From the NCBI GenBank assembly GCA_014730295.1, contig WJIN01000412.1, forward strand, positions 1-33,261: a stretch of DNA of 33,261 bases, in the 5' to 3' direction. Below, piece by piece: positions 1 to 8,300 of this stretch. The translations under genes were made by a program, and so were the position numbers. The notes below the pieces were generated by a model. It saw nothing but the letters and a program-made list of their open reading frames with translations, did no database searches and was not told the DNA's origin. The DNA comes from Promethearchaeota archaeon (lineage in GTDB: Archaea > Asgardarchaeota > Lokiarchaeia > Sigynarchaeales > SOKP01). Each line of letters begins with the position of its first letter. Positions within the stretch are counted from its first letter, which is position 1.

Positions 1-157
1 ATCTATGATGGGGAGGACCAATTTGGAGATCACTAAAGAGGATTTTAAGATCCTCATTCTTCAAAAGATTCGCAAATTGTCGGGCTGATAGTGAAATTCT
101 AGCTAAATTTGATCCACTTAATTGTTTTGTAAAAATAATTTTAGGAATTTTCGCCAT
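1..157 (-). CDS. Hypothetical protein, 3' end cut by the left edge
   Basis: An open frame reads leftward from an ATG at 157-155 and runs 52 codons without a stop to the window edge. It begins MAKIPKIIFTKQL and ends at the edge with GPPHHR. The N-terminus is basic and mixed hydrophobic/polar, with no signal peptide or recognisable motif, so no function can be given. It diverges from the nuclease-like gene starting at 368, and the about 210 bp between them is very AT-rich and could hold both promoters. With only 52 codons visible it could be a chance open frame, but codon choice looks ordinary for this genome and no stop interrupts it. Confidence 0.45.
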   Translation of the reverse strand, partial: MAKIPKIIFTKQLSGSNLARISLSARQFANLLKNEDLKILFSDLQIGPPHHR

Positions 158-329
158 AATTTTTCAAGATTTTTTTAATTCTGATATTGTTAATATATAA
201 CTTCTCTAAATATAAAGTTTGGACGAATAAGTGGATGTTAATATTACTAATTACACAATTATTTAGTTTTATTCTCATAATATATTGGGTCAAAAGTTAG
301 TTATGTTTATATATAACAAAATCACAAAC

Positions 330-338
330 TATATTTAA
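330..338 (+). promoter_or_regulatory. Probable TATA box for the zinc-finger nuclease gene
   Basis: TATATTTAA is centred about 34 nt before the ATG at 368. Archaeal transcription starts about 25-27 nt after the box centre, so the leader would be only about 8 nt. A second TATA-like run (TTTATATATAAC, 306-317) lies upstream and could give a longer leader. Confidence 0.45.
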
Positions 339-367
339 GACAAAGAGACAAAAAATAGAGAGATTGT

Positions 368-1390
368 ATGAGATATTATTGCAATATATGTAAGAGGGAT
401 ATAACTAAAGCGGAATTTCTGTATTCAGTTAAACATTTTGATAGACCTTTATGCAGAGATCATCAAGAATTAGAACGAAGAAACCAAGAGGAAATAACCA
501 AAATAGAAAAAGTGAAAACACAAATAGAGAATGAATCCTCTGAACTTGAATTCAAAAACAATTTTCAGTCCGAAGAGGAAATCAAAGAAGCAGATTCAGA
601 GAGAGACTGGAAATCTACAGGAAAAATAATCGCGAAAAAATTAGGCAGAACAATTCTCAAAGGGGCCAAAAAAGCTGTAAGATATTCCAAGAAAGTTGTT
701 CAGACACGTAAATGGAAAGGTAAGATCCTCAGCAGAATGACTAAAAATCAATTAAAAAAACTCTGTTTTGAGAATAAAATAAGTCCAACCAAGGAGATAA
801 CAAAAGATGGCGAAGAATTCGGTGAATTTTATATCGAGGAAAAAGATCTCACAAAAAGCGAGCTAGTTTCAAAATTAAAGAATCGACTCAAATTAGGCAC
901 GATAATATCTTTTGCTGAAAGAAGCAACATCTCTATCAAAGATGTGCTGCAAGAGATTGAAAAAAAGAGAATAGAACGGGAATTAAAAGAAATGGAAGAT
1001 AAGCTTAAGAGAGATGGAAATAATCTTCTATTAAAACTTACAAAAGAAATCATCAAATTCCAACCTCCGCGAGAATATAAAAAAGAATTATATTATCAGG
1101 ATACCTTGGCAAGTGTTTTAAGAATTAAATTTCCTAATACTGCAATTGAAATAACTCGGGGCTCCACTAGACCGGATATAGTTGTAAATGGAGTCGCAAT
1201 CGAGATTAAGGGACCAACATACCATCGAGATCTAAAAACAATTGCAGATAAATGTTTAAGATATACACAAAACTTTCCGCAAGGGTTAATATGTGTTTTA
1301 TTCAATGTGAATATCACTAATCAGCTATATAAAGAATGGTGTAGAGGTATGAAGAAAAATTTTCCTGACGTTTTAATATTGAGAAAATAG
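368..1390 (+). CDS. Zinc-finger, SAP-like and PD-(D/E)XK nuclease-like domain protein
   Basis: A 340-residue protein of three parts. The N-terminus (1-32) is a small zinc-binding module with C5, C8, C29 and H32. Residues 33-120 are charged and probably flexible or coiled. Residues about 122-215 hold a SAP-like helical region (MTKNQLKKLC ... LTKSELVSKLKNRL), a fold usually binding nucleic acid, followed by a charged helix. The C-terminus (about 235-340) looks like a restriction-endonuclease fold: E240, then D270 in RPDIVV, then E279 and K281 in IEIKG, the spacing of a D-x(n)-ExK metal site. This suggests a DNA- or RNA-cutting or repair enzyme, probably cytoplasmic. No methylase or helicase partner is adjacent, so a classic restriction system is not supported. 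The domain calls are by eye. The nuclease motif is the stronger part and the SAP-like call is tentative. Confidence 0.6.
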   Translation: MRYYCNICKRDITKAEFLYSVKHFDRPLCRDHQELERRNQEEITKIEKVKTQIENESSELEFKNNFQSEEEIKEADSERDWKSTGKIIAKKLGRTILKGAKKAVRYSKKVVQTRKWKGKILSRMTKNQLKKLCFENKISPTKEITKDGEEFGEFYIEEKDLTKSELVSKLKNRLKLGTIISFAERSNISIKDVLQEIEKKRIERELKEMEDKLKRDGNNLLLKLTKEIIKFQPPREYKKELYYQDTLASVLRIKFPNTAIEITRGSTRPDIVVNGVAIEIKGPTYHRDLKTIADKCLRYTQNFPQGLICVLFNVNITNQLYKEWCRGMKKNFPDVLILRK

Positions 1391-1622
1391 AATGGGGATA
1401 AGCTTTAGTGATGGATTTTATTACACATACGAGAATACTATTTCTCAAAGAGGAGAATTGGAATAGCCATTTTATAGGATTTTTTTCATGATATTATTAA
1501 GAATATTTCCTTATATCTGTAATTAATAAGAGAAATTACTTAAAATGGGTTTTTGTTTGTATTAAATTAAAAAATTATCAATTTCTATAAATTATTATCT
1601 TATATCATATATAAGAGCACAA

Positions 1623-2168
1623 ATGACCAAGAAAATCGAAGAGTATCAGATTGGAAATGAAAGCTTTTTGGAATTTGTGAATCTAAATATTTATGATAAC
1701 TTTGATTTTATATCAGATATTATTGAAATTGATTTAGGTGCAGACCTTATTGATGAAATGATTGGAAGATATTGGTATTATTCAAGAACTTTCAGATTAA
1801 GAGACATAGAATTCCAATTAATCCTCAGTGATAATGTTGGAATGAGTTTAACGCTCCTAGATGAGAATAAATCGGATATGATTATCTTACGGCAAATAGC
1901 TGATGAGATATTAAAAATCATTAAAGAGAGAAGTGGGCGATATAAGCCAGTAAGAAGGAAGCCGATTAGGAGAAGGTTGGTAAGAACTTGTACTAAATGT
2001 GGTTCTACGATTTCGAAGATATTATTTGAGAAAACTAAGGGATTATGTAAAGAATGTGAAAAAGAAGAAGCAAAGCACGAAAAATTCAAAAAATCAATTA
2101 TTATCGGGAGTTTACTTTTAATAATCTTTATTGTTCTTTTAACTATTATATTGTATTTTCAAATTTAA
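1623..2168 (+). CDS. Tail-anchored zinc-ribbon protein
   Basis: A 181-residue protein of unknown function. Residues 1-105 form an acidic soluble domain I do not recognise. A strongly basic stretch follows (about 105-121, many R and K), then a four-cysteine zinc ribbon with C123, C126, C142 and C145. The end is a charged linker and a single hydrophobic segment (about 158-180) reaching the C-terminus. There is no N-terminal signal, so the predicted topology is tail-anchored with the soluble and zinc parts in the cytoplasm. The gene stands alone, with about 230 bp of AT-rich sequence on each side. The ATG at 1623 is used because TATA-like runs lie just upstream and no ribosome site is apparent. 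It could be a membrane adaptor; that is inference only. Confidence 0.6.
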   Translation: MTKKIEEYQIGNESFLEFVNLNIYDNFDFISDIIEIDLGADLIDEMIGRYWYYSRTFRLRDIEFQLILSDNVGMSLTLLDENKSDMIILRQIADEILKIIKERSGRYKPVRRKPIRRRLVRTCTKCGSTISKILFEKTKGLCKECEKEEAKHEKFKKSIIIGSLLLIIFIVLLTIILYFQI

Positions 2169-2354
2169 GTAAGCCTAATGAATATAGGCGTAATACGGTA
2201 ATTTCAGATATTAAAAGAAGTGAAGAGTACTTTATGCTTTTTTGATCGGTAATGTATATGGTGTCATAATTCGAGGGATATCTTTGTTTATCGCAGATAT
2301 AATTCATTATAAGCATATTAATAAGTTACATACATAATAAGATATTAATTACTT

Positions 2355-2372
2355 CTCCTCGTAAGAGAGGAG
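2355..2372 (+). promoter_or_regulatory. Small hairpin containing a GGAGG motif upstream of the hydrolase gene
   Basis: CTCCTC (2355-2360), a 6-nt loop and GAGGAG (2367-2372) form a perfect 6-bp hairpin, with a possible G-T pair extending it. The right arm runs into GGAGGT, a good match to the archaeal Shine-Dalgarno core, but the next start codon is at 2416, more than 40 nt away. It may be a leader structure or chance. Confidence 0.3.
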
Positions 2373-2415
2373 GTTCATCTAAAAAATAATTTTAAAAAAA
2401 GCGAGTGAAAATATT

Positions 2416-3324
2416 ATGAATATTTTGAGAACTCCTGACGATAGATTTGAAAATTTACCAAATTTTTCGTATGAAGCTAAATATGTAGAAGATTTGAATG
2501 GATTTGAAAAGTTGCGGCTTCATTTTATTGATGAAGGGAAGAAAGATGCCAAATATACCTTTTTATGTCTACATGGGCAACCGACTTGGTCATATCTTTA
2601 TAGAAAAATGATTCCGAAATTTATAAAATCCAACCATAGAGTAATTGCTCCTGATTTTTTTGGTTTTGGAAAATCAGATAAACCAGTTGATGAAGAAACT
2701 TATACTTTCAATTTCCATCGTGAAACCCTTAAATCTTTTATTAATAAACTTAATTTAACCAATATTATATTAGTGTGTCAGGATTGGGGTGGAATTTTGG
2801 GATTAACTCTACCAATGGAAATGAGGGATCGTTTTACTCATCTAATTGTTATGAATACAACCTTAGGTACGGGAGATTATGAAATAACAAAAGGATTTCT
2901 GGATTTCAAAGAATGGGTAAATAATAATCCTGACTTAGATGCTGGGAGGCTTCTTTGCCGAGCGTCTCCGATCTTGTCAGAAGAAGAGTGTGCTGCGTAT
3001 TCTGCTCCATTTCCAACCACTGAGTTTAAAGCGGGAGTTAGACGGTTTCCTAATATTGTTCCGTTAAATAAGAATGATGAGGGTGCCAAAATTTCGAGAA
3101 CAGCGAGAACCTTTCTTAAAAAGAAATGGACAGGTAAAACTTTTATGGCGATCGGAATGAAAGATCCCGTATTAGGACCTCCAATTATGGCAAGATTGAG
3201 AAAAAATATCAGAAATTGTCCGGAACCTTTAAAAATTTCTGATGCGGGGCATTTTGTTCAAGAGTGGGGAGATATTGTGGCTGATGAAGCGTTAAAATAT
3301 TTTGAATTAAATAGGTCTAAATAA
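2416..3324 (+). CDS. DhlA-like (HLD-I type) alpha/beta hydrolase, putative haloalkane dehalogenase
   Basis: A 302-residue protein strongly resembling haloalkane dehalogenase subfamily I, whose type member DhlA has 310 residues; the match is full-length. Recognisable blocks are LHGQPTWSYLYRKMIP (oxyanion region), APDFFGFGKSDKP, CQDWGGILGLTLPM (nucleophile D123, halide-binding W124), AIGMKDPVLGP (acid D250) and DAGHFVQEWG (base H279). These enzymes hydrolyse carbon-halogen bonds to alcohols in the cytoplasm. The odd point is the cap: aligned by eye from remembered DhlA, the second halide-binding Trp (W175 of DhlA) falls on F164, with a Trp three residues later at W167. The substrate may therefore differ or the activity be altered. 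A relative such as an epoxide hydrolase is possible, but the nucleophile and D250 positions favour HLD-I. The gene is monocistronic. Confidence 0.8.
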   Translation: MNILRTPDDRFENLPNFSYEAKYVEDLNGFEKLRLHFIDEGKKDAKYTFLCLHGQPTWSYLYRKMIPKFIKSNHRVIAPDFFGFGKSDKPVDEETYTFNFHRETLKSFINKLNLTNIILVCQDWGGILGLTLPMEMRDRFTHLIVMNTTLGTGDYEITKGFLDFKEWVNNNPDLDAGRLLCRASPILSEEECAAYSAPFPTTEFKAGVRRFPNIVPLNKNDEGAKISRTARTFLKKKWTGKTFMAIGMKDPVLGPPIMARLRKNIRNCPEPLKISDAGHFVQEWGDIVADEALKYFELNRSK

Positions 3325-3506
3325 TCATCGAGAAAAATTATATCATAATAACAAAACCGCTTGAGTTATATTAAGTAGGAAGCAATTTTTAAGCAATTTT
3401 GGAAAAGAAATTACAGTGGATTGATTAAAAATTGTCATTCACGCGACTATCTATATCACCAAATGTAATCATCACCCAATTGGGGCCCAAAAAGGGTGAA
3501 ATAGTT

Positions 3507-3818
3507 ATGAAGTATTATTCTGAAGAAAGAATGAGAGATACCAGAGAAAAGATAGAAAGGGAATTCTTCTAATGGTCAGAGACTTCCACGAAAAAAATGT
3601 TTGGATACCTTCGTTATAAAGTGAAAGATAAATTATTTGGATTTTTAGTTACCGAGGGAATTGTACTTACTAAGTTATGTGGACTACAGAAAAAAGAGAT
3701 AGTTAATGAGTTTGAACTGGGGGCATTTAAAAAAGGTAGTAGAACGATGACTAAATGGGTACATATTCCTTTAACTAAAGTTGATGAACTAAATCCGGTT
3801 ATAACCTACTTACAATAG
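3507..3818 (+). pseudogene. TfoX/Sxy N-terminal-like protein interrupted by one in-frame TAA
   Basis: From ATG 3507, preceded by GGGTGA (3494-3499) at ribosome-site spacing, the frame reads MKYYSEERMRDTREKIEREFF and meets TAA at 3570-3572. It continues open in the same frame as WSETSTKKMFGYLRYKVKDK and so on to the stop at 3816-3818. Reading through the single stop gives about 102 residues, the usual size of a single TfoX N-terminal domain protein. The residues either side of the stop fit the family pattern (helix, W, STKKMFG, then a strand-rich core with FGFLVTEGIVLTKL). The family's role is poorly known outside bacterial competence regulation. The downstream part alone, from ATG 3597, would be 73 residues lacking the first helix. 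This is either a recent pseudogene, a sequencing or assembly error, or readthrough. Confidence 0.65.
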
Positions 3819-4265
3819 ATTTATGATAATGCGAAGGAAAGTAATGATATATAATTATTTTTATATTTTTGAAAAATCTTAAGCTATAGATAATATAGTT
3901 CAAAAACTATTTTAAAATATTTATTCGAGATAGGTTTAACTAATGTAAAAATATCTATCTCTGCTTATAGCTTTGTTTCTGATATTGAGGGGTTTCAATA
4001 TGAATCGATATGGGTCTATCTAATATACTAAACGATTCACTACATAGTCTTTAATAAGGTTAGCATCCTCTATGGTAATCAAGATTTTCTATTTCATTCT
4101 TAATATGTATTTTCTATTAATTCAAATTACAAAAAGGAATCTATCTTACTGTTCGTGAGATTATAACATAAATTCAACAGTAAGAATTACTTTTTATATC
4201 CCTATTTTCATTTTATTGGTAATTCTATAGATTAAGTAAAAGTTAAAATAGACGTGAAAAAATAA
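3819..4265. other. 447-bp AT-rich intergenic gap without a supported gene
   Basis: All frames are broken by frequent stops and I see no coding remnant I can name. The only structure noticed is a 10-bp inverted repeat at 4144-4153 and 4176-4185. The region separates the broken TfoX-like gene from the two-CW gene. Confidence 0.6.
4144..4185. repeat. 10-bp inverted repeat, 22-nt loop
   Basis: TCTTACTGTT (4144-4153) and AACAGTAAGA (4176-4185) are perfect inverted copies separated by 22 nt. A short T-run follows at 4190-4195. It lies more than 300 nt past the previous gene and about 80 nt before the next, so it could be an RNA hairpin, a protein-binding site, or chance in AT-rich DNA. Confidence 0.4.
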
Positions 4266-4538
4266 ATGGTTTTAAATTGTTGGGATATTATGAATTGCGG
4301 GAAAAATGGATTATGTCCTGCCTCAAAGGAAGTAAATTTAGATGGCATACATAATGGTTTGAATGGAGGGAGGGCTTGCTGGGTTGTAAAAAATACAGAA
4401 TGTGGAGATGAAATCCAGCCTAATTTCACTCTTAAATTTGGTAGATGTAAAGATTGTGAAGTATACACTACAGTAATGGAAGAGGAAGGAGATGATTTTA
4501 AAGGCCCCGCCGATTTGATGCGAATTTTATACAAATAA
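4266..4538 (+). CDS. Two-CW domain cysteine-rich protein
   Basis: A 90-residue protein with the layout of the two-CW domain: CW at 5-6 (NCWDIMNCGK), C11, C17, a second CW at 38-39 in GGRACWVV, C46, and a C61-x2-C64 pair (GRCKDCEVY). The seven cysteines suggest metal binding, perhaps zinc or an iron-sulfur cluster, or a redox role; the family is uncharacterised to my knowledge. There is no signal peptide or membrane segment, so it is probably cytoplasmic. In bacteria such domains are often found near signalling or methyl-accepting proteins, but no such partner lies here. The gene has its own T-run terminator just downstream. Confidence 0.7.
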   Translation: MVLNCWDIMNCGKNGLCPASKEVNLDGIHNGLNGGRACWVVKNTECGDEIQPNFTLKFGRCKDCEVYTTVMEEEGDDFKGPADLMRILYK

Positions 4539-4569
4539 TTTAAATTTCAATTCTATTCTAAAATCTCAC

Positions 4570-4579
4570 TTTTTTTTTT
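4570..4579 (+). terminator. T10 terminator after the two-CW gene
   Basis: Ten consecutive T residues begin 31 nt after the two-CW stop codon. Oligo-T on the coding strand without a hairpin is the usual archaeal intrinsic terminator. Confidence 0.6.
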
Positions 4580-4687
4580 GACTAAAATTTTCAAATTGAC
4601 CATACTATTTTAACAATATTTTGCAATAATTCTGGAATCGGTTTTTTCTTTTTAAAAAATATACTAGAGATCTATTAAATCAAATAA

Positions 4688-4695
4688 GTTTAAAT
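4688..4695 (+). promoter_or_regulatory. TATA box implying a leaderless transcript
   Basis: GTTTAAAT is centred about 26 nt before the ATG at 4718, so transcription would begin at or next to the start codon. No ribosome site is visible in between, which fits leaderless translation. Confidence 0.45.
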
Positions 4696-4717
4696 TCCTT
4701 AGAATTACTAAAACCTC

Positions 4718-5179
4718 ATGGAACTACTAAAATATTCTAATCCCACCTATCACATGGAAATCAGTTATCCCGTGAAGTGGGAATTTATAGAGAATCATAT
4801 GGGTTTTGTGGGTGCTATTATCTCTCCACTTAAAGACTACACAGATACATTTCGAGAAAATGTAATGATACAAGTTGAAGATTTAAGTGGTATAGAAATA
4901 ACCTTACAAGAATACAGCGATCTTACGGTAGAGAATATGAAACATTTGATTTCCAAATTCAAACTTCTCAAGCCGATGGATTTCACGACCCTTGCGGGGC
5001 ATCCCGGACGTAGAATAATCGCAAAAGGAATCCAAGGTAAGTTGAGATTGCAATGGACATGTGCATGGACGCTTACGAATAATCTGGCTTATGTATTGAC
5101 CTTTACCGCTAAGCGCGAGCAACATGATGAATATATACCCTATTTCAACGAAATGATACAATCCTTCAGAATTCTATAA
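4718..5179 (+). CDS. PsbP/DcrB-like domain protein
   Basis: A 153-residue protein whose whole length fits the PsbP/DcrB (Mog1-like) alpha/beta fold. An initial strand block NPTYHMEISYPVKWEF is followed by a VGAIISP strand and an NVMIQVEDLSG strand. Then come a helix with EYSDLTVENMKHL, the turn TTLAGHPGRRIIAKG, the strand pair LQWTCAWTLTNNLAYVLTFTA and the final helix YIPYFNEMIQSFRI. In photosynthetic organisms PsbP assists photosystem II, but prokaryotic relatives are generic and of unknown function, often lipoproteins. This one has no signal peptide or lipobox and is probably cytoplasmic. The gene is monocistronic, starts leaderless, and gives no contextual clue to its role. Confidence 0.65.
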   Translation: MELLKYSNPTYHMEISYPVKWEFIENHMGFVGAIISPLKDYTDTFRENVMIQVEDLSGIEITLQEYSDLTVENMKHLISKFKLLKPMDFTTLAGHPGRRIIAKGIQGKLRLQWTCAWTLTNNLAYVLTFTAKREQHDEYIPYFNEMIQSFRIL

Positions 5180-5283
5180 AAAAACTATAAGTCATGACTT
5201 CAATTTCATTTTCTTTCTCCTATTTTTTATCTGGTTAACTTCTGTGGTATAAAGGTGAAAATAATATATATTCATTTAACCAA

Positions 5284-5293
5284 TAAATATATG
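5284..5293 (+). promoter_or_regulatory. Probable TATA box for the activase-glycyl radical fusion
   Basis: TAAATATATG lies about 50 nt before the ATG at 5338, placing the expected transcript start near 5313-5318. A purine-rich AAGGAAG (5321-5327) would then serve as ribosome site. A seven-codon frame (5310-5333, MDYIRKK) sits between but would lose its ATG if transcription starts as predicted. Confidence 0.4.
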
Positions 5294-5337
5294 TTAAAAG
5301 AAGTGAATTATGGATTATATAAGGAAGAAATAAAAAA

Positions 5338-8300
5338 ATGCAGATAACTCAAACATTCATTCCATTTAAAGTGCAACGTAATTGTGTCTATGATGGACCA
5401 GGGATTCGAACAACCCTCTTTTTTAAGGGGTGCGGATTGAGATGTGTCTGGTGTCAAAATCCAGAAATGAGGTCGTTCCGTGATGATGTTCCCCCAGAAA
5501 ATATTTATACCATTGAAGCTCTGATGGATATCATCTTGCGAGATAAAGAGTATTACATCGCAAGTGGAGGTGGAGTAACATTAAGCGGAGGAGAACCATT
5601 TCTCCAAGATCCAGAGTGTCTGATTGAATTATTGAAACTACTCAGAGGCGAGAATATCCATATTGTAGTTGAAACGTCCCTACATGCTCCTTGGGAAGGA
5701 ATTAGTCAAGTAGAACCATATATCGATTTATTTTTAGTTGATCTTAAGGTTGTAGGGGATGATCACCTTCATAAAAAATATACTAAGCAAGATAGCAGAT
5801 TAATCCACACAAACTTAAAAAAACTGCTCGAGAGAGACGCCAATGTGAAATTTAGGATGGTAATGGTGCCAGGATTGAACGATGGAGAGGATAACATCGA
5901 GTCTACCGCCCATTTGCTAAAATCACTTAATTATGACTCTCTTGAATTATTAAAATATCATAACTTTTATGAGGATAAAGCTCGACGTCTGGGTCTCAAT
6001 TACCAATCCTTGGGTATAAAAAATCAGGAAGCTTCTGAAACAATTGAACGGGGGATCAGACTCTTTGAAAAACAAGGAATTAATGTAGAGTATGTTGAGA
6101 GAGATTCTAAACTAAAACAAACAACTTTTTCACCTCGAGTTCGACAAATTCAAAAGGATATTAGAAAAAGCGGACGTGCGCTATGTATAGAAGCATGTAA
6201 ATTAAAGACCAAATATTATAAAAAAAATGGTTTTGAGAAACCCACACCTGTTCACCGTGCGGAATGTCTCTCCTATGTGTTGAGAAATAAGACGGTCAAA
6301 ATCTATCCAAAAGAATTACTGGTAGGTAATTTTACCTCAAAAAGGTGTGCAGGACAACTATGGGAAGAATATTATGGTCCGATTGTAGCGAGTTTTCTGT
6401 ATAAGATAGATCGTCTAAAACCAGTCCGATTTCAATGCTCATTGAAAGAAAAATTATATTCTTATGTTCGATTATTTCCGTTTTGGATGAAACATAGTCT
6501 TTTTAATATAGTATATTCGAAGATCCCTGATGTTGTATCTGCATTAGCAAATGCTTCTGAAACAGTCGCGGGATTTAATAATAATATGGCATCGATAGCG
6601 CATTTTATCGTGAATTTTGAGCCAATTCTTGAGCTTGGAACATCTGGACTGGTAAAAAAGCTCAAAAAGAAAAAAGCTGAAAAGTCAGAGAAATATCACG
6701 ATTTTTATGATGGAGCAATAATTAGTTTGAAAGCTTTAGAAGCATTTGCTCAAAGATACACAATTTACCTTGCAATTCTTAGGAAAAACGACTCCAATCC
6801 GCAGCGAAAGGAAGAATTAAAAAAAATGGAGGAAATTTGCGAGCAAGTTCCTAAATATCCCGCGCGTACATTTCATGAAGCACTTCAGAGTATGCTTTTT
6901 TTACATATAGCCCTTTGTACTGAATCATATGAAAATGCGATATCATTTGGGCGCCTTGATCAGATACTATACCCCTATTATAAAAGAGATAAAGAAGCAG
7001 GACGAATTACCTATGAGGAGGCGAAAGAATTACTATGTTTGTTTATTCTTAAAATGGACGAAGTCATTTTGGTAAATGATGGAAATAGTTTTCCAAGTCT
7101 TAACGGTCTTTTCGAGACGCTCTCTACAGATCAAGCAGTGACTTTTGGCGGCGTTGATAAGGATGGAAAGGATGCGACTAACGATGTGACATACATGCTG
7201 ATTGATGCATGTGAATTACAACCTCTTTCGGCCGATATGGCGGCGCGTATCAACAAAAATAGTCCAGATGAATACCTAAAAAAAATCGCAGAGGTCTATA
7301 TTAAGGGATGTCCAATACCACAATTATTCAGCGATGAAATCTATATCGAAACTATCAAAAACCATTATCCAGTATCATTAGAATCTGCGAGAAATTATTC
7401 AATAGTGGGATGTGTGGAACCGAATGCGTCAGATGACCATTTTGGAAATACTGATTGTGCTAATGTGAATCTCACCTTACCCTTATTGCAAGCCTTAAAA
7501 GGACACGAGCATGATTTATGGAATAATAAAACAAGTGATGATCTGCTAATACTAATTACCAATTTTATTACATTTTATCTTAAAGGAAAAAACCTTGTTT
7601 CTAGATTCATATTACGAATTTGTAATAGGTTACGCGAAAAAAGAAAAATTAAATTGGGATTATTCAACTATAATCCACCTTCAAATATGGAAGAATTGCT
7701 TGAAAGATTCCAAAAACGGTTGAATCATCTTACAAATTCTATCTTAAAAGATCATCAAACGATTGAAAGGCATCTTCGCCAAAACTTTCCCACGCCTCTT
7801 GCCTCCTCACTCTTTAAAGGTTGTATAGAAAGCGGCAAGGATGTATATGAAGGAGGAGCAAAGATTAATAGCAGCGGCATTCAAGCAGTAGGAGTGACCG
7901 ATGTCGCAAATTCACTTTTTGCTATTAATGAAGTGATTTTTAAGAAAAAGCTCTATTCAATCGAAGATGTTATAGATGCCATTAAAAACAATTTTCAAGG
8001 ATCCCGTAACCAAAAGATTCGGTCCGTATTACTTTCCGTTCCGAAGTTTGGAGAGGAATATTCTCCAGAAACCATACAATGGATGAATAAAGTATTGGAA
8101 ATGTATACTAGTGCCTTAGATTCTGTAGAGAATTGTCCGCGAAAAGGAAGGTATTCAGCAGGTTATTATGCCTTGAATGTATGCACTAGATACGGAAAGA
8201 ATACACCCGCACTGCCTTCGGGAAGACTAAAAGGTGAACCTCTTGCGAATAGCCTCACACCGCATTATGGAATGGAACAATCGGATCTCTTATCCTCATT

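Noticed and set aside
368..1390. A restriction-modification system around the nuclease-like gene
   Set aside because: No methyltransferase, specificity subunit or helicase is encoded nearby within the window.
5310..5333. Seven-codon frame MDYIRKK just before the glycyl radical fusion
   Set aside because: The likely TATA box at 5284-5293 puts the transcript start at or after this ATG, so it is probably not translated; no attenuation-like structure is seen.
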